From NCBI RefSeq assembly GCF_003569785.1, contig NZ_KZ983997.1:1-64000 (forward strand): a stretch of 64,000 bases of DNA. Reading direction: 5' to 3'. Positions 38,580 through 50,762 of this stretch are shown piece after piece. Position 1 is the stretch's first letter. Each line of letters begins with the position of its first letter. This DNA is from Leucobacter sp. wl10. GTDB lineage: Bacteria > Actinomycetota > Actinomycetes > Actinomycetales > Microbacteriaceae. Under the pieces are notes generated by a model that made no database searches, had not been told where the DNA came from, and worked only from the letters and a program-made list of their open reading frames with translations. The position numbers were made by a program, and so were the translations under genes.

Positions 38580-41881
<3,302 letters not shown>

Positions 41882-41885
<4 letters not shown>

Positions 41886-42775
41886 CGATGGGCGGGAGCG
41901 CGGCGGGAGCCGAGTCGTTCTCGAACCGGCTCGGCTCGGCCCTGGCGGCCAAGCGGCACCTGTGCGTGGGCATCGACCCGCACGCGCCGCTGCTCGACGA
42001 CTGGGGGCTGCCGAACGACGCCTCGGGCGCCGAGCGCATGGGCCGCGAGGTGATCGCGGCCGCGGCCGGCGTCGCGGCGTGCGTCAAGCCCCAGATCGCC
42101 TTCTTCGAGCGCTTCGGCTCGGCCGGGTTCGCGGCGCTCGAGCGCGTGCTCGCCGACGCTCGTGCGGCCGGGGTGCTCGTGATCGCCGATGTGAAGCGCG
42201 GAGACATCGGCTCGAGCTTCGCGGCGTACGCGGAGGCCTGGCTGGCGCCGGGTTCGCCCCTGGAGGCCGACGCGATGACCGTGACGGCGTACCAGGGATT
42301 CGGCAGCCTCGGGGGGGCGTTCGACCTCGTGCGGGCGCACGGCAAGGGGCTCTTCGTGCTCGCCGCCACCTCGAACCCGGAGGCGGGGGAGGTGCAGCGG
42401 GCGCGCCGCGCCGACGGCCGCAGCGTGGCGCGGGCGATGGTCGACGACGCGCTCGCGTTCGAGTCGCCGGCCGACACCCACGTCAGCTCCGTCGGGGTGG
42501 TGCTGGGGGCGACGCTCACGCTCGCCGACTTCGGCATCGACGTCGCGCTGCCGTCGGCGAGGCCCGCGCTGCCCGTCCTGGCTCCGGGGTTCGGCCACCA
42601 GGGCGCGCGGATCGAGGACGCCGCGAGCATCTTCGGCGGCCTCGGCTGGGCTCTGCTCGCGAATGAGTCGCGCAGCATCCTCTCGGGCGGCGCCTCCGGT
42701 CTGGCGGAGCGCGTGCGCGCTCGATCCGCGGCCATCGGCGAGGCGCTCGCGCACGGCACGTCGACTCGTCCGTAG
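41882..42775 (+). CDS. pyrF: Orotidine 5'-phosphate decarboxylase, type 2
   Basis: A 297-aa enzyme of the longer mycobacterial PyrF group. [12 protein letters not shown] begins the barrel, [20 protein letters not shown] carries the catalytic Asp-Lys-Asp array, and [13 protein letters not shown] is the phosphate-side loop. It makes UMP from OMP, the last step encoded by this operon; pyrD and pyrE are not here. GTG 41882 overlaps the carB stop by 4 nt with GGGGAG 5 nt upstream; ATG 41888 is an alternative. Confidence 0.95.
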
Positions 42776-42812
42776 ACTTGAGGAGCCCTCCGACAGCCAC
42801 GATGGAGTAGAC

Positions 42813-43724
42813 ATGACGAACCACAGCGCCACCCCAGCCATGCCCGAGGTCGACCGCGTGGCGGCCAACCGGGCGGCCATCGCGGCGCGCCAGGCACGCG
42901 CCGAGCTCAAGCGGCGACTGCGCAGCGGCGAGGTCTCTCCCTTCCGCGTGCTCGAGCAGTCCCGGGTGCCGGGCAGCCCGGCGGCCACGCTGCGCATCAC
43001 CGACTACCTGCTGTCCTTCCCCGCCATCGGGGTGGTGAAGGCGGAGCGGGTGCGCGAGCAGCTCGGCATCTCCGACCGCAAGCGGCTCGGGGGGCTCGGC
43101 AAGCTGCAGCGGGATCGCCTGGAGTCGTTCGTGCGTGACCGCACGGGCACCGCGCCGGGCGGCGGTCGTACGCCGCTCACGGTGCTGGCCGGCCCGACCG
43201 CGGTCGGCAAGGGCACCGTGGCGGCGTTCATCCGCGAGCACTATCCCGAGGTCGGCCTGTCCGTGTCGGCGACCACCCGGGCGCCCCGGCCCGGCGAGGA
43301 GGAGGGCGAGCACTACTTCTTCGTCGACGACGAGGATTTCGATCGCATGCTCGCGGGCGGAGAGCTGCTCGAGTGGGCGACGGTGCACAACAGGCACCGG
43401 TACGGCACGCCCCGCGAGCCGGTGCTCGCCGCCGCCGAGCGGGGGGAGCCGATTCTGCTCGAGATCGACCTGCAGGGTGCGCGCCAGGTGCGCGCGAGCA
43501 TGCCCGAAGCGCGGCTCGTGTTCCTCGCGCCCCCGAGCTGGGACGAGCTGGTGGAGCGGCTCGTGGGACGCGGCACCGAGGACGCCGAGGAGCGGGCCCG
43601 GCGGCTCGAGACCGCGAAGGTCGAGCTCGCGGCGGCCGACGAGTTCGACGAGGTCATCGTCAACGACGAGGTGCCCCGCGCCGCCGCGCGGCTCGTGGAA
43701 CTGATGCGCGGCGCCGGCGGATGA
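42813..43724 (+). CDS. gmk: mIHF (actinobacterial integration host factor) domain fused to guanylate kinase
   Basis: A single 303-aa reading frame. Residues 1-110 match the actinobacterial nucleoid protein m[23 protein letters not shown], then [24 protein letters not shown] and an H2TH-like [19 protein letters not shown]. Residues 120-303 are guanylate kinase with P-loop [11 protein letters not shown] (125-135), the GMP-binding [19 protein letters not shown], and the lid [12 protein letters not shown]. In many actinobacteria mihF and gmk are adjacent separate genes after pyrF. Here no stop or frame break lies between them. The product could bind DNA and make GDP, or be processed. Confidence 0.9.
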   Translation: MTNHSATPAMPEVDRVAANRAAIAARQARAELKRRLRSGEVSPFRVLEQSRVPGSPAATLRITDYLLSFPAIGVVKAERVREQLGISDRKRLGGLGKLQRDRLESFVRDRTGTAPGGGRTPLTVLAGPTAVGKGTVAAFIREHYPEVGLSVSATTRAPRPGEEEGEHYFFVDDEDFDRMLAGGELLEWATVHNRHRYGTPREPVLAAAERGEPILLEIDLQGARQVRASMPEARLVFLAPPSWDELVERLVGRGTEDAEERARRLETAKVELAAADEFDEVIVNDEVPRAAARLVELMRGAGG

Positions 43725-44686
43725 CCGGTATCGGCGAGGTTCTCGGGCTGGATCCGAAGCAGCTGTTCGGCATTCCGCTCGCGCTGGTCGGGGCGGCGCT
43801 GCTCGCCTTCGGCGCGCAGTACCAGTCGCGGGGGCTCAACAAGGTCGAGCGCATCACGGGTGAGAGCGCGGGATCGGGGCTCTCCGTACGGCACGTGCTC
43901 AGCCTGCTGCGACGGCCGTCGTGGGTCAGCGGAACGGTGCTGCTCGGTCTCGCCGTGATCTTCCAGATCGGATCGCTGTCGCTGTCGCCCCTCATCATCG
44001 TGCAGCCCATCGGCGTCGTCGGCCTGGTGATCACCTCGATCCTCAACTCGCGCGTCAGCGGGGTGAGGCTCGGCAAGCGCGTGAAGAGCTCCATCGCGCT
44101 GTCGGTGCTGGGCATCGTGGTCTTCGTCACGATCGCGGCCTTCACCGCGGCGGACCGGCCCGTCACCGAGGCGAAGCTGACCACCATCCTCATCGCGTTC
44201 GCGGTGGTGCTCGCCTGCGCGCTGCTGCTCTTCCTGGCCTTCCGCCACCGCGGGGCGGCCCTCCTCTACATCGTCGGCGCCGGCGTGCTGTACGGCTTCG
44301 TCGCCACCTTCGCCAAGGTGGTCATCGGCCGCCTGCAGCAGCGCGAGTTCGAGCTGCTGACGTGGATGTGCGTGGCCGCGCTCGTGGTCGGCGGGCTGCT
44401 CGGCATGGTGTTCGTGCAGAACGCCTACTCCTCGGGCCCGCCGGATCTGGTGGTGGCGGGGCTCACGGTGATCGACCCCATCGTCGCGGTGCTCATCGGC
44501 ATCGTCGTGCTGAACGAGGCGGCGAGAGCGCCGCTCTGGGCGATCCTCGCGTTCGCGATCTCGGGCGCGGTCGCCGTGGTCGGCGTGCTCGGGCTCGCGA
44601 GGTTCCATCCGCAGAGCGGGCAGTCGGCGTTCGCCCCCGACGACGGATGCGAGGTCTCCGAACCCGAACCCGATCCCGGGCGCTAG
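43721..44686 (+). CDS. DMT-superfamily transporter-like membrane protein
   Basis: A 321-aa protein with nine to ten hydrophobic helices in an EamA-like double arrangement ([63 protein letters not shown]). It belongs to the DMT-type permeases common in actinobacteria; substrate and direction are unknown. The ATG overlaps the gmk stop by 4 nt. It is convergent with the glycosylase gene and their stop codons share the palindrome CTAG. Confidence 0.8.
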   Translation: MTGIGEVLGLDPKQLFGIPLALVGAALLAFGAQYQSRGLNKVERITGESAGSGLSVRHVLSLLRRPSWVSGTVLLGLAVIFQIGSLSLSPLIIVQPIGVVGLVITSILNSRVSGVRLGKRVKSSIALSVLGIVVFVTIAAFTAADRPVTEAKLTTILIAFAVVLACALLLFLAFRHRGAALLYIVGAGVLYGFVATFAKVVIGRLQQREFELLTWMCVAALVVGGLLGMVFVQNAYSSGPPDLVVAGLTVIDPIVAVLIGIVVLNEAARAPLWAILAFAISGAVAVVGVLGLARFHPQSGQSAFAPDDGCEVSEPEPDPGR

Positions 44687-45330
44687 CGCGGCGCGCCGCG
44701 TCCCGGCCTGAACGCGGAGACCGTGGGATCGCCCACGATCCAGAACCGCCACGGAAAGGCGGGGCCGCCGGCCTCTCCCGCCACGCCCACCCGCGGGCCG
44801 CTCGCGATCTCGTGCGGCGCCGGCCCCGAGGACGCGGTGGGAAGGCTCAGGGCGAAGGGTGCCGCGAAGAGATCGAGGCCGTCGTGCGTCTCGCGGCGGA
44901 TCCCGAGCGCCGCGGCCAGGTTGCCCGGGCCGCGCGCCAGCATGGCCGGCGCCGGCGGCGCACCGCCGCGCTTCGCCGATCGCCGGCCGCGCGCGACCCC
45001 GAGGCCTTCGAGCACCTCCCCGGCGCGGATCAGCACCCCCGAAGCCGCGCCCTCCGGCGAGCACACCAGGTTGAGGGCGAAGTGCATGCCGTAGCTGAAG
45101 TAGACGTAGGCGTGGCCGGGCGGGCCGAACATCGAGGCGTTGCGCTCCGTGCGACGGCTCCTCGAGTGCGAGCCGGAGTCGTGGGGGCCCTCGGTTCCGA
45201 GGCCGTGGTAGGCCTCGACCTCGGTGATGCGGACCGTCACCTGGCCTTCGGGCGCCGAGACCGTGAGCCGGCCCCCGAGCAGCACCGGGGCCACCTCCAG
45301 GGCGGGGGAGAGGAACAGCTCGCGGGTCAC
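44683..45330 (-). CDS. 3-methyladenine (alkylpurine) DNA glycosylase, Aag/Mpg family
   Basis: A 215-aa base-excision repair enzyme. It has VRITEVEAYHGLGTEGPHDSGSHS with the catalytic Glu, RNASMFGPPGHAYVYFSYGMHFALN with the base-flipping tyrosine region, and LARGPGNLAAALGI. It releases alkylated or deaminated purines. The start is GTG 45330, taken because it puts RELFLSPALEVAPVLLGG at the N-terminus as in the family. It runs convergent with the DMT gene. Confidence 0.92.
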   Translation of the reverse strand: MTRELFLSPALEVAPVLLGGRLTVSAPEGQVTVRITEVEAYHGLGTEGPHDSGSHSRSRRTERNASMFGPPGHAYVYFSYGMHFALNLVCSPEGAASGVLIRAGEVLEGLGVARGRRSAKRGGAPPAPAMLARGPGNLAAALGIRRETHDGLDLFAAPFALSLPTASSGPAPHEIASGPRVGVAGEAGGPAFPWRFWIVGDPTVSAFRPGRGAPR

Positions 45331-45463
45331 GCCCCCATTCTCCCAGGAGCGCGGCTCTCGTCGCGGTCCGGCGCTACGCCGTCGGCGATCAGCGGTGTCG
45401 GCTTCCGGCCGCGTGCCGTACTCTGAATGCGAGACCCCGGAGCGGGGCAGGAGGAGGTCGCAC

Positions 45464-46015
45464 GTGAGCCAGCACCCCGTTCCCGGCGCCGTCTCGACGA
45501 GGCGCCGCTCCCCCCGGCGGACGCTCTCCGTCGCGGGCGCGCTCATCGCGCTCGTGGGTCTCGGCTTCCTGATCTGGCCGTTCTTCGCCGGCAGCTGGGC
45601 GCTCGCGATCCTCTTCGGCTCGGCGCTCATCGCGAACGGCCTCGCGCTGCTCGCCCGCGGGACATCGGCGTCGCTCGTCGGGGGCCTCGTGCTGCTCGTC
45701 GCGGGCGCGCTCGCGATCGTGTTCTCCCAGGCGACCGGCGCGGCGATCGTGAGCCTCGTCGGCGCGGGCCTCATCCTGATCGGAGCGATCTGGGTCGTCG
45801 TCGCCTCGCGGCTCCCCGGTCGCCGTCTGCTCGCGATCCTGCCCGGCGCGCTCATGCTGCTCGGCGGCGTCACCGCGCTCGTGCTGCCGGGCCTCGCCCT
45901 CGCCGTCATCGCCGTGATCGGGGGCGTCTGCCTGGTCCTCATCGGGATCATGATCGTGGTGACGGCGTCGCGCCTCGGCCGCGTGGACGCGGCCTCCACC
46001 ACGATCGTGATGTGA
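45464..46015 (+). CDS. DUF308/HdeD-like multi-helix membrane protein
   Basis: A 183-aa protein with six short hydrophobic helices in repeated pairs (LSVAGALIALVGLGFLIWPF; ALIANGLALLARG; GGLVLLVAGALAIVFSQ), as in the HdeD/DUF308 family. That family includes an acid-stress membrane protein in enterobacteria; here the role is unknown. GAGGAGG at 45451-45457 is 6 nt from the GTG start. It is followed by the tRNA gene. Confidence 0.75.
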   Translation: MSQHPVPGAVSTRRRSPRRTLSVAGALIALVGLGFLIWPFFAGSWALAILFGSALIANGLALLARGTSASLVGGLVLLVAGALAIVFSQATGAAIVSLVGAGLILIGAIWVVVASRLPGRRLLAILPGALMLLGGVTALVLPGLALAVIAVIGGVCLVLIGIMIVVTASRLGRVDAASTTIVM

Positions 46016-46084
46016 CGACCGGCCGGGCCCGGTCCGCCGTCCGCCGTAGCTCCCGCGAGGCGATAGGCTGGAACGGTCGCCCAG

Positions 46085-46161
46085 GGGGCGTTAGCTCAGT
46101 CGGTTAGAGCAGCGGACTCATAATCCGTCGGTCGCGGGTTCAAGTCCCGCACGCCCTACCA
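46085..46161 (+). tRNA. tRNA with CAT anticodon (Met elongator or Ile2)
   Basis: A 77-nt cloverleaf. Acceptor GGGGCGT pairs with ACGCCCT (first pair G-T), followed by discriminator A and an encoded CCA. D-stem GCTC/GAGC, anticodon stem GCGGA/TCCGT with loop CTCATAA giving anticodon CAT, and T-arm GCGGGTTCAAGTCCCGC. It is not an initiator by its paired acceptor end. Whether C34 is lysidinylated (Ile2) cannot be decided by eye. Confidence 0.9.
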
Positions 46162-46162
46162 A

Positions 46163-47845
46163 TCAGCGCAAGGGATCGCGCGGTGCCCGCCGCGAGGCGA
46201 TTCGTGAAATCCCCTCCGGAACCGGCTCATCGGAGCTCGAGGGCCGCCCGGTGAGAAAGCCCTGGACCTCATCGAATCCTTCGCCTCGCAGCAGCTCGAG
46301 CTGTTTCTGAGTCTCGACTCCTTCGACCAGCACGGTCGTCGTGAGCGCGTGACCCAGCGCCAGGATCGCGCGGAGGACGCCTCGTGTCCGCGATGGCTGC
46401 AGACTGGCGTGCAGAACCGAGCGATCGATCTTGATCCGATCGAAGGCAAAGGCCAGCAGGGTGTCGAGAGAGGAGAACCCGGTCCCGAAGTCGTCCAGGG
46501 CGATCTTCACTCCCAGGCTCTGAAGGTCCGCGAAGATCTCCACGACCTCGCTGCGCTGACGAATGAGGGTCGCTTCGGTGATCTCGAGTTCGAGCCGGTG
46601 AGGATCCAGCCCGGTGGTGGCGAGCACTTCTGCCACAGTACGAGCGAAATCCCGGTCTGCGAGCTGCAGCGCCGACACGTTCACCGCCGTCCGGACGTGG
46701 TCAGCCCACGCTGCAGCATCCGAGCAGGCCTGATTCAGCACCCAGCGTCCGAGCTCCACGATCGTTCCGTTTGCCTCAGCGAGCGAGATGAACTCTCCCG
46801 GGTAGAGCAGGCCGAGGACCGGATGATTCCATCTGACGAGTGCTTCTCTCCCGACGACTGCCCCGTCCCGCAACGAGGTCTGCGCCTGGTACTCCAGTTC
46901 GAACTCACCACGCCCGATGGCTCCGGCGATCTCCCTATCGAGGAACCTTCGCGAAGCAGAACGTTTCAAAAGTCCTTCTCGATAGGTGACAGGGGTCTCG
47001 GACTGCGTTTCCTTCGCCTCGTACATCGCGGCGTCGGCGCGGGCGAGCAGTTCCGAGACGTTCGTCGCATCTGAGGGGAAGCAGGCGACTCCCACGCTGG
47101 CGGAGACATTCGACTGCTTTTCGCCGAGCATGACCGGCTTGCGCAGAGCCGCAGAGATCGTCTCGACGAACTCGTCGCAGGAGGGCGGTTCCGGTGTCCG
47201 GGCCGCCGCCGCGAACTCGTCACCGCCCAACCTGGCCGCGATGATCCCCTCGGAGGCCGCGTCATGCAGGTGCTCCGCGAACGACTTCAAGAGAGCGTCA
47301 CCGGCAGCATGCCCCAGAGAATCGTTGACCAGCTTGAACCCGTTCAGATCGATAATGCTGACGGCGAACGTCTCGTCGTTCTCCACCCACTGATCGAGTT
47401 CATCGAGAAACGCCGTCCGATTCCACATGCCGGTGAGGGGATCCGTGAGCGCGGCGGTTCGAAGTGCCCGCGACGTCTCTCTCGCCGCTGTGACATCGCG
47501 AGTGATCTTCGCGAACCCGATGATCGTTCCTTCCTCATCCGCCACCGCGTTGAGGGTCGCTCGAGCCCAGAAACGCGACCCGTCCTTTCTGACGCGCCAC
47601 CCCTCGGTTTCGTATCGGCCATGCCGACGCGCGTCTTGGAGAATCAGCTCGGGGACCCCGTTGGCGCGATCGTCTGCGGTGAAGAAAAGCGAAAAAGACT
47701 TCCCGAGGATCTCGGACTCTCGATACCCCTTGATGCGTTCCGCGCCGCGATTCCAACTGCTCACCACGCCCTCGGGAGAAAGCAAGAAGATCGAGTAGTC
47801 CTCAACCGCTTCCACGAGAAGCTTGAACATCTCAGCGTCCTGCAA
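46163..47845 (-). CDS. PAS-GGDEF-EAL cyclic-di-GMP signalling protein
   Basis: A 560-aa protein. An N-terminal PAS domain (FLLSPEGVVSSWNRGAERIKGY; RKDGSRFWARATLNAV) is followed by GGDEF (TDPLTGMWNRTAFLDEL, active site ARLGGDEFAA) and EAL (GREALVRWNHP, LDDFGTGFSSL, VEGVETQKQLELL). Both catalytic signatures are intact, so it may make and break c-di-GMP under PAS sensing. No membrane segment. TTG 47845 has GGAGG 6 nt upstream; the next in-frame ATG is 47830. GC content is visibly lower than its neighbours. Its stop lies 1 nt from the CCA end of the convergent tRNA. Confidence 0.88.
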   Translation of the reverse strand: MQDAEMFKLLVEAVEDYSIFLLSPEGVVSSWNRGAERIKGYRESEILGKSFSLFFTADDRANGVPELILQDARRHGRYETEGWRVRKDGSRFWARATLNAVADEEGTIIGFAKITRDVTAARETSRALRTAALTDPLTGMWNRTAFLDELDQWVENDETFAVSIIDLNGFKLVNDSLGHAAGDALLKSFAEHLHDAASEGIIAARLGGDEFAAAARTPEPPSCDEFVETISAALRKPVMLGEKQSNVSASVGVACFPSDATNVSELLARADAAMYEAKETQSETPVTYREGLLKRSASRRFLDREIAGAIGRGEFELEYQAQTSLRDGAVVGREALVRWNHPVLGLLYPGEFISLAEANGTIVELGRWVLNQACSDAAAWADHVRTAVNVSALQLADRDFARTVAEVLATTGLDPHRLELEITEATLIRQRSEVVEIFADLQSLGVKIALDDFGTGFSSLDTLLAFAFDRIKIDRSVLHASLQPSRTRGVLRAILALGHALTTTVLVEGVETQKQLELLRGEGFDEVQGFLTGRPSSSDEPVPEGISRIASRRAPRDPLR

Positions 47846-48095
47846 TGTGTTCCTCCCGGTCGATGGGTGCCGCAGAGCCACCGATGCCGGGACCGCGTGC
47901 TCGGCTTCTCCGGCGATGATCCTGGTCCTGGTGAGCGGCTGGTGAACGTTGCTCGGAGAGGTGCCGGGTCGGCAGCACGAGATGCGCTGGGCAGCACGGC
48001 GTGGACGCGCATCTCCGGCCCGTGAGGCGCTGCCTGGCCGGTCTGGGCCGGCGTCCCGGATGCGAACCGCGTGCACGCCGCGGGATGGAACGCGC

Positions 48096-48851
48096 TCACG
48101 CCGCGTTCGGATCGTAGCCCGCGTCGATGAGCGAGGTCGCGCGCTCGGTCTGCGGGCTGAAATCGAGCATGTCGGTGCGCAGCCCGAGATCGCGGTCGAC
48201 GTGCAGCGCCATCGAGTGCGCGGCGTTGCGCACGTCGCGCGCCTCGATCGCCTCGAGCACGGCCCCGTGATCCCGGTGCATCGTCTCGAGCGTGGTGCCG
48301 AGGATCACGCGGCCCTCGGAGCTCGCGCGCTGCAGCACCGTCATCACGCCGTGGTAGAGATCCTGCAGCAGCTTGCTGCCGCTCGCCTCGACGACGAGCA
48401 GGTGGAACGACCCAGGAATGGTGCTGTGGTCGCAGGTGTCGACGGGCTCGGAGGCGGCCGCCTGTGCGCGGCGGTGCGCCTGACGGAGCTGTGCGAGCCG
48501 GGCTTCGCTGCGATTGACGGCCGCGTGCTGGGCCGCCTCGATCTCGAGCGAGCGCCGGTAGACCAGCACCTCCTCGAGGTCGTGATCGGCGAGGAACTCG
48601 GTGAGGATCGTGCTCACGGGCGTGCGCGATCGCACGAAGGTACCCACGCCCGGTACCGTCTCGAGCATGCCGAACGCCGCGAGCGACCGCACCGCCTCCC
48701 GAACGGTCGACTTGCCGACGCCGATGAGTTCCATCAGCTCGGGCTCCTTGGGGATCAGCTCGCCGACGCCCCACTCGCCGCTCGTGATCTTGCCGCGCAG
48801 GAAATCGAGGGTGTCGCGTGCCTTCTGGGAACCGCGCGTCGAAGCTGTCAT
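48096..48851 (-). CDS. GntR/FadR-type transcriptional regulator (FCD domain)
   Basis: A 251-aa regulator. The winged helix at residues 10-80 shows ARDTLDFLRGKITSGEWGVGELIPKEPELMELIGVGKSTVREAVRSLAAFGMLE with VPGVGTFV closing the wing. The FCD effector domain is all-helical, with DHSTIPGSFHLLVVEASGS and METMHRDH-like histidines for metal/carboxylate binding. Such proteins answer to organic acids. ATG 48851 is preceded by GAGG. It is divergent from the ferrochelatase gene across 145 nt. Confidence 0.88.
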   Translation of the reverse strand: MTASTRGSQKARDTLDFLRGKITSGEWGVGELIPKEPELMELIGVGKSTVREAVRSLAAFGMLETVPGVGTFVRSRTPVSTILTEFLADHDLEEVLVYRRSLEIEAAQHAAVNRSEARLAQLRQAHRRAQAAASEPVDTCDHSTIPGSFHLLVVEASGSKLLQDLYHGVMTVLQRASSEGRVILGTTLETMHRDHGAVLEAIEARDVRNAAHSMALHVDRDLGLRTDMLDFSPQTERATSLIDAGYDPNAA

Positions 48852-48948
48852 GGAGCGACCTCTGAATGATGTGGGGAAAACCTGGAACAACTATAGCGAG
48901 CGCCGGCTGCGGGAGGCGCGGGCCGTTCCGCCTGCGCCGGCCAGAGCA

Positions 48949-48961
48949 GATGTTATACATC
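48949..48961. promoter_or_regulatory. Palindrome in the GntR/ferrochelatase gap, possible GntR operator
   Basis: GATGT-TAT-ACATC, perfect 5-bp arms, lies between the divergent genes. On the minus strand it holds TATAAC, a good -10 match pointing at the GntR gene. Position and size fit a FadR-type operator for autoregulation, but no conserved comparison is available. Confidence 0.35.
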
Positions 48962-48996
48962 AGATCTACAGGGAGCCTGGTGGTACGGTGCAATTC

Positions 48997-50109
48997 ATGA
49001 CCGAAACAGCGCCCAACAGTGAAACCGCACCGTACGACGCCCTGCTGCTCTGCTCCTTCGGGGGGCCGAACGGGCCCGACGACGTGATCCCGTTCCTGCG
49101 CAACGTGACCCGGGGCAAGAACATCCCCGAGGAGCGGCTCGCGGAGGTAGGTGAGCACTACCACCACTTCGACGGGCGCAGCCCCATCAACGAGCAGAAT
49201 ATCGCGCTGGTCGACGCGCTGCAGCGCGAGCTCGCGGTCCGCGGCTTCGAGCTGCCCGTGATCTGGGGCAATCGCAACTGGCACCCCTACACGGTGGACA
49301 CGCTGCGCGACGCGACCGCCTTCGGGGCCCGGCGGATCCTCGCGGTGGTCACGAGCGCCTACGCCTCGTACTCCGGCAGCCGCCAGTACCGGGAGCACCT
49401 GGCCGCCGCGGTCGCCGAACTGGGCGACCGGGCCCCCCGCATCGACGTGCTGCGGCCCTTCTTCAACGATCCGGGGTTCATCACCGCGAACCTCGAGGCG
49501 ATCGAGGAGGCCGCGGCCGGGCTGGACGGCGGCCTCGCGGGCGCGCACATCGTCTACGTGACGCACTCGATCCCGGACACCATGCAGGACGCCTCGGCGG
49601 TGACGGGGCCCGGATACCGGGAGCAGCACGAGGACGTGCGGGCAACGCTCGACGCCGCCCTCTCCGAGCGCGCGGGCGTGCAGGTGCGGTCGTCACTGGC
49701 GTACTGCTCGCGGTCGGGCGATCCGCGGGTTCCGTGGCTCGAGCCGGACGTCAATGATCACATCGAGGAGCTCGCCGGTCAGGGCGTGCGGAGCATCGTC
49801 ATCGCCCCCATCGGATTCGTCTCGGACCACATGGAGGTCGCGTTCGACCTCGACGTCGAGGCGATGGAGACCTCCGCGGCGCACGGCGTGCAGGCCGTGC
49901 GCGCCGGCACGGTTGGCGTGCGACCCGCCTTCGTGACGGGGCTCGTCGACATGATCGTGGAGCGCGCACGGCGCGAGCGCGGTCATGCCGCGCAGGTGCG
50001 GGTGGCCGGGGCGTTCGAGGCCTTCCCGGACGAGGCGCCCGCGGGGAGCTGCCGCATGCGGCACGGCGAGGCGACGGGGATTCCGGTGCTCGCCGGGGCG
50101 GAGGACTGA
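48997..50109 (+). CDS. hemH: Ferrochelatase, probably coproporphyrin III type
   Basis: A 370-aa enzyme that inserts ferrous iron into a porphyrin. It shows YDALLLCSFGGPNGPDDVIPFL at the N-terminus, VIWGNRNWHPYT with the metal-binding His, VYVTHSIPDTMQ, and VIAPIGFVSDHMEVAFDLD with the catalytic Glu. In actinobacteria the orthologue works in the coproporphyrin-dependent haem route (CpfC); that assignment is by lineage, not by a visible residue. No strong ribosome site is seen before the ATG. dps follows 130 nt later. Confidence 0.92.
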   Translation: MTETAPNSETAPYDALLLCSFGGPNGPDDVIPFLRNVTRGKNIPEERLAEVGEHYHHFDGRSPINEQNIALVDALQRELAVRGFELPVIWGNRNWHPYTVDTLRDATAFGARRILAVVTSAYASYSGSRQYREHLAAAVAELGDRAPRIDVLRPFFNDPGFITANLEAIEEAAAGLDGGLAGAHIVYVTHSIPDTMQDASAVTGPGYREQHEDVRATLDAALSERAGVQVRSSLAYCSRSGDPRVPWLEPDVNDHIEELAGQGVRSIVIAPIGFVSDHMEVAFDLDVEAMETSAAHGVQAVRAGTVGVRPAFVTGLVDMIVERARRERGHAAQVRVAGAFEAFPDEAPAGSCRMRHGEATGIPVLAGAED

Positions 50110-50154
50110 CGGGCGGCGAATTCAGCCCACCATCGGGGAATTCTATCGCGGTAA

Positions 50155-50173
50155 GTGCAGGCTAGCCTTGCTT
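50155..50173 (+). promoter_or_regulatory. Possible DtxR/IdeR-like iron box upstream of dps
   Basis: The core AGGCTAGCCT (50159-50168) is a perfect 10-bp palindrome that matches the centre of the DtxR consensus TTAGGTTAGCCTAACCTAA, about 11 of 19 overall. It lies 72 nt before dps, an iron-storage gene that DtxR-type regulators control in some relatives. Confidence 0.3.
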
Positions 50174-50239
50174 GCGGTCGCCCGGAATCGGCGTACGGTA
50201 GTACGTAACTGCTCACCAGAGACGAAAGGGATCCACTCG

Positions 50240-50728
50240 ATGGCTACCAAGCAGATTACCGTTCCCGCAGCGCAGGGCGACCTGCACCGTCCGACGGGCG
50301 TGGCCCAGTATCTGAGCCCGGTCGTGCACGACCTCGTCGCACTCGCCGTCAACGGCAAGCAGGCGCACTGGCACGTGCGCGGCGAGAACTTCATGGGGGT
50401 GCACGAGTTCCTCGACGAGGTCGTCGCGCACGCACAGGACGGGGCGGACACCGTCGCCGAGCGGATCGTGGCGCTCGGCCTGCCCGTCGACGCCCGCATC
50501 GGAACGGTCGCGGCCCGCACCTCCACGCCGGAGCTCAGCGACGGCTTTCAGCAGTCGGACGTGACCGTCCGCGAGGTCGTGGCCCAGCTCGACGCCACCC
50601 TGGAGACCGTCTACGCGGCGGTGAAGGGGCTCGACGACGTCGATCTGGTGAGCCAGGACCTGGTGATCTCGATCGCTCAGCAGCTCGACAAGGATCGCTG
50701 GTTCCTGTTCTCCCACTACGCCGAGTAG
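50240..50728 (+). CDS. dps: Dps-family DNA-binding/ferritin-like protein
   Basis: A 162-aa four-helix-bundle protein. The ferroxidase site is visible in NGKQAHWHVRGENFMGVHEFLDEVVAHAQDGADTVAERI (His, His, Asp, Glu ligands at the dimer interface). Dps dodecamers oxidise and store iron and shield DNA during stress. GAAAGGG is 9 nt before the ATG. Its position after ferrochelatase groups two iron-handling genes. Confidence 0.93.
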   Translation: MATKQITVPAAQGDLHRPTGVAQYLSPVVHDLVALAVNGKQAHWHVRGENFMGVHEFLDEVVAHAQDGADTVAERIVALGLPVDARIGTVAARTSTPELSDGFQQSDVTVREVVAQLDATLETVYAAVKGLDDVDLVSQDLVISIAQQLDKDRWFLFSHYAE

Positions 50729-50762
50729 GCGGGAGCGCCGGGCGACCCCGCGCGCGGCCGCG

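Noticed and set aside
43721-44686. DMT protein as a named magnesium or nucleotide-sugar transporter
   Set aside because: Only the general fold is visible; nothing in the sequence supports a substrate.
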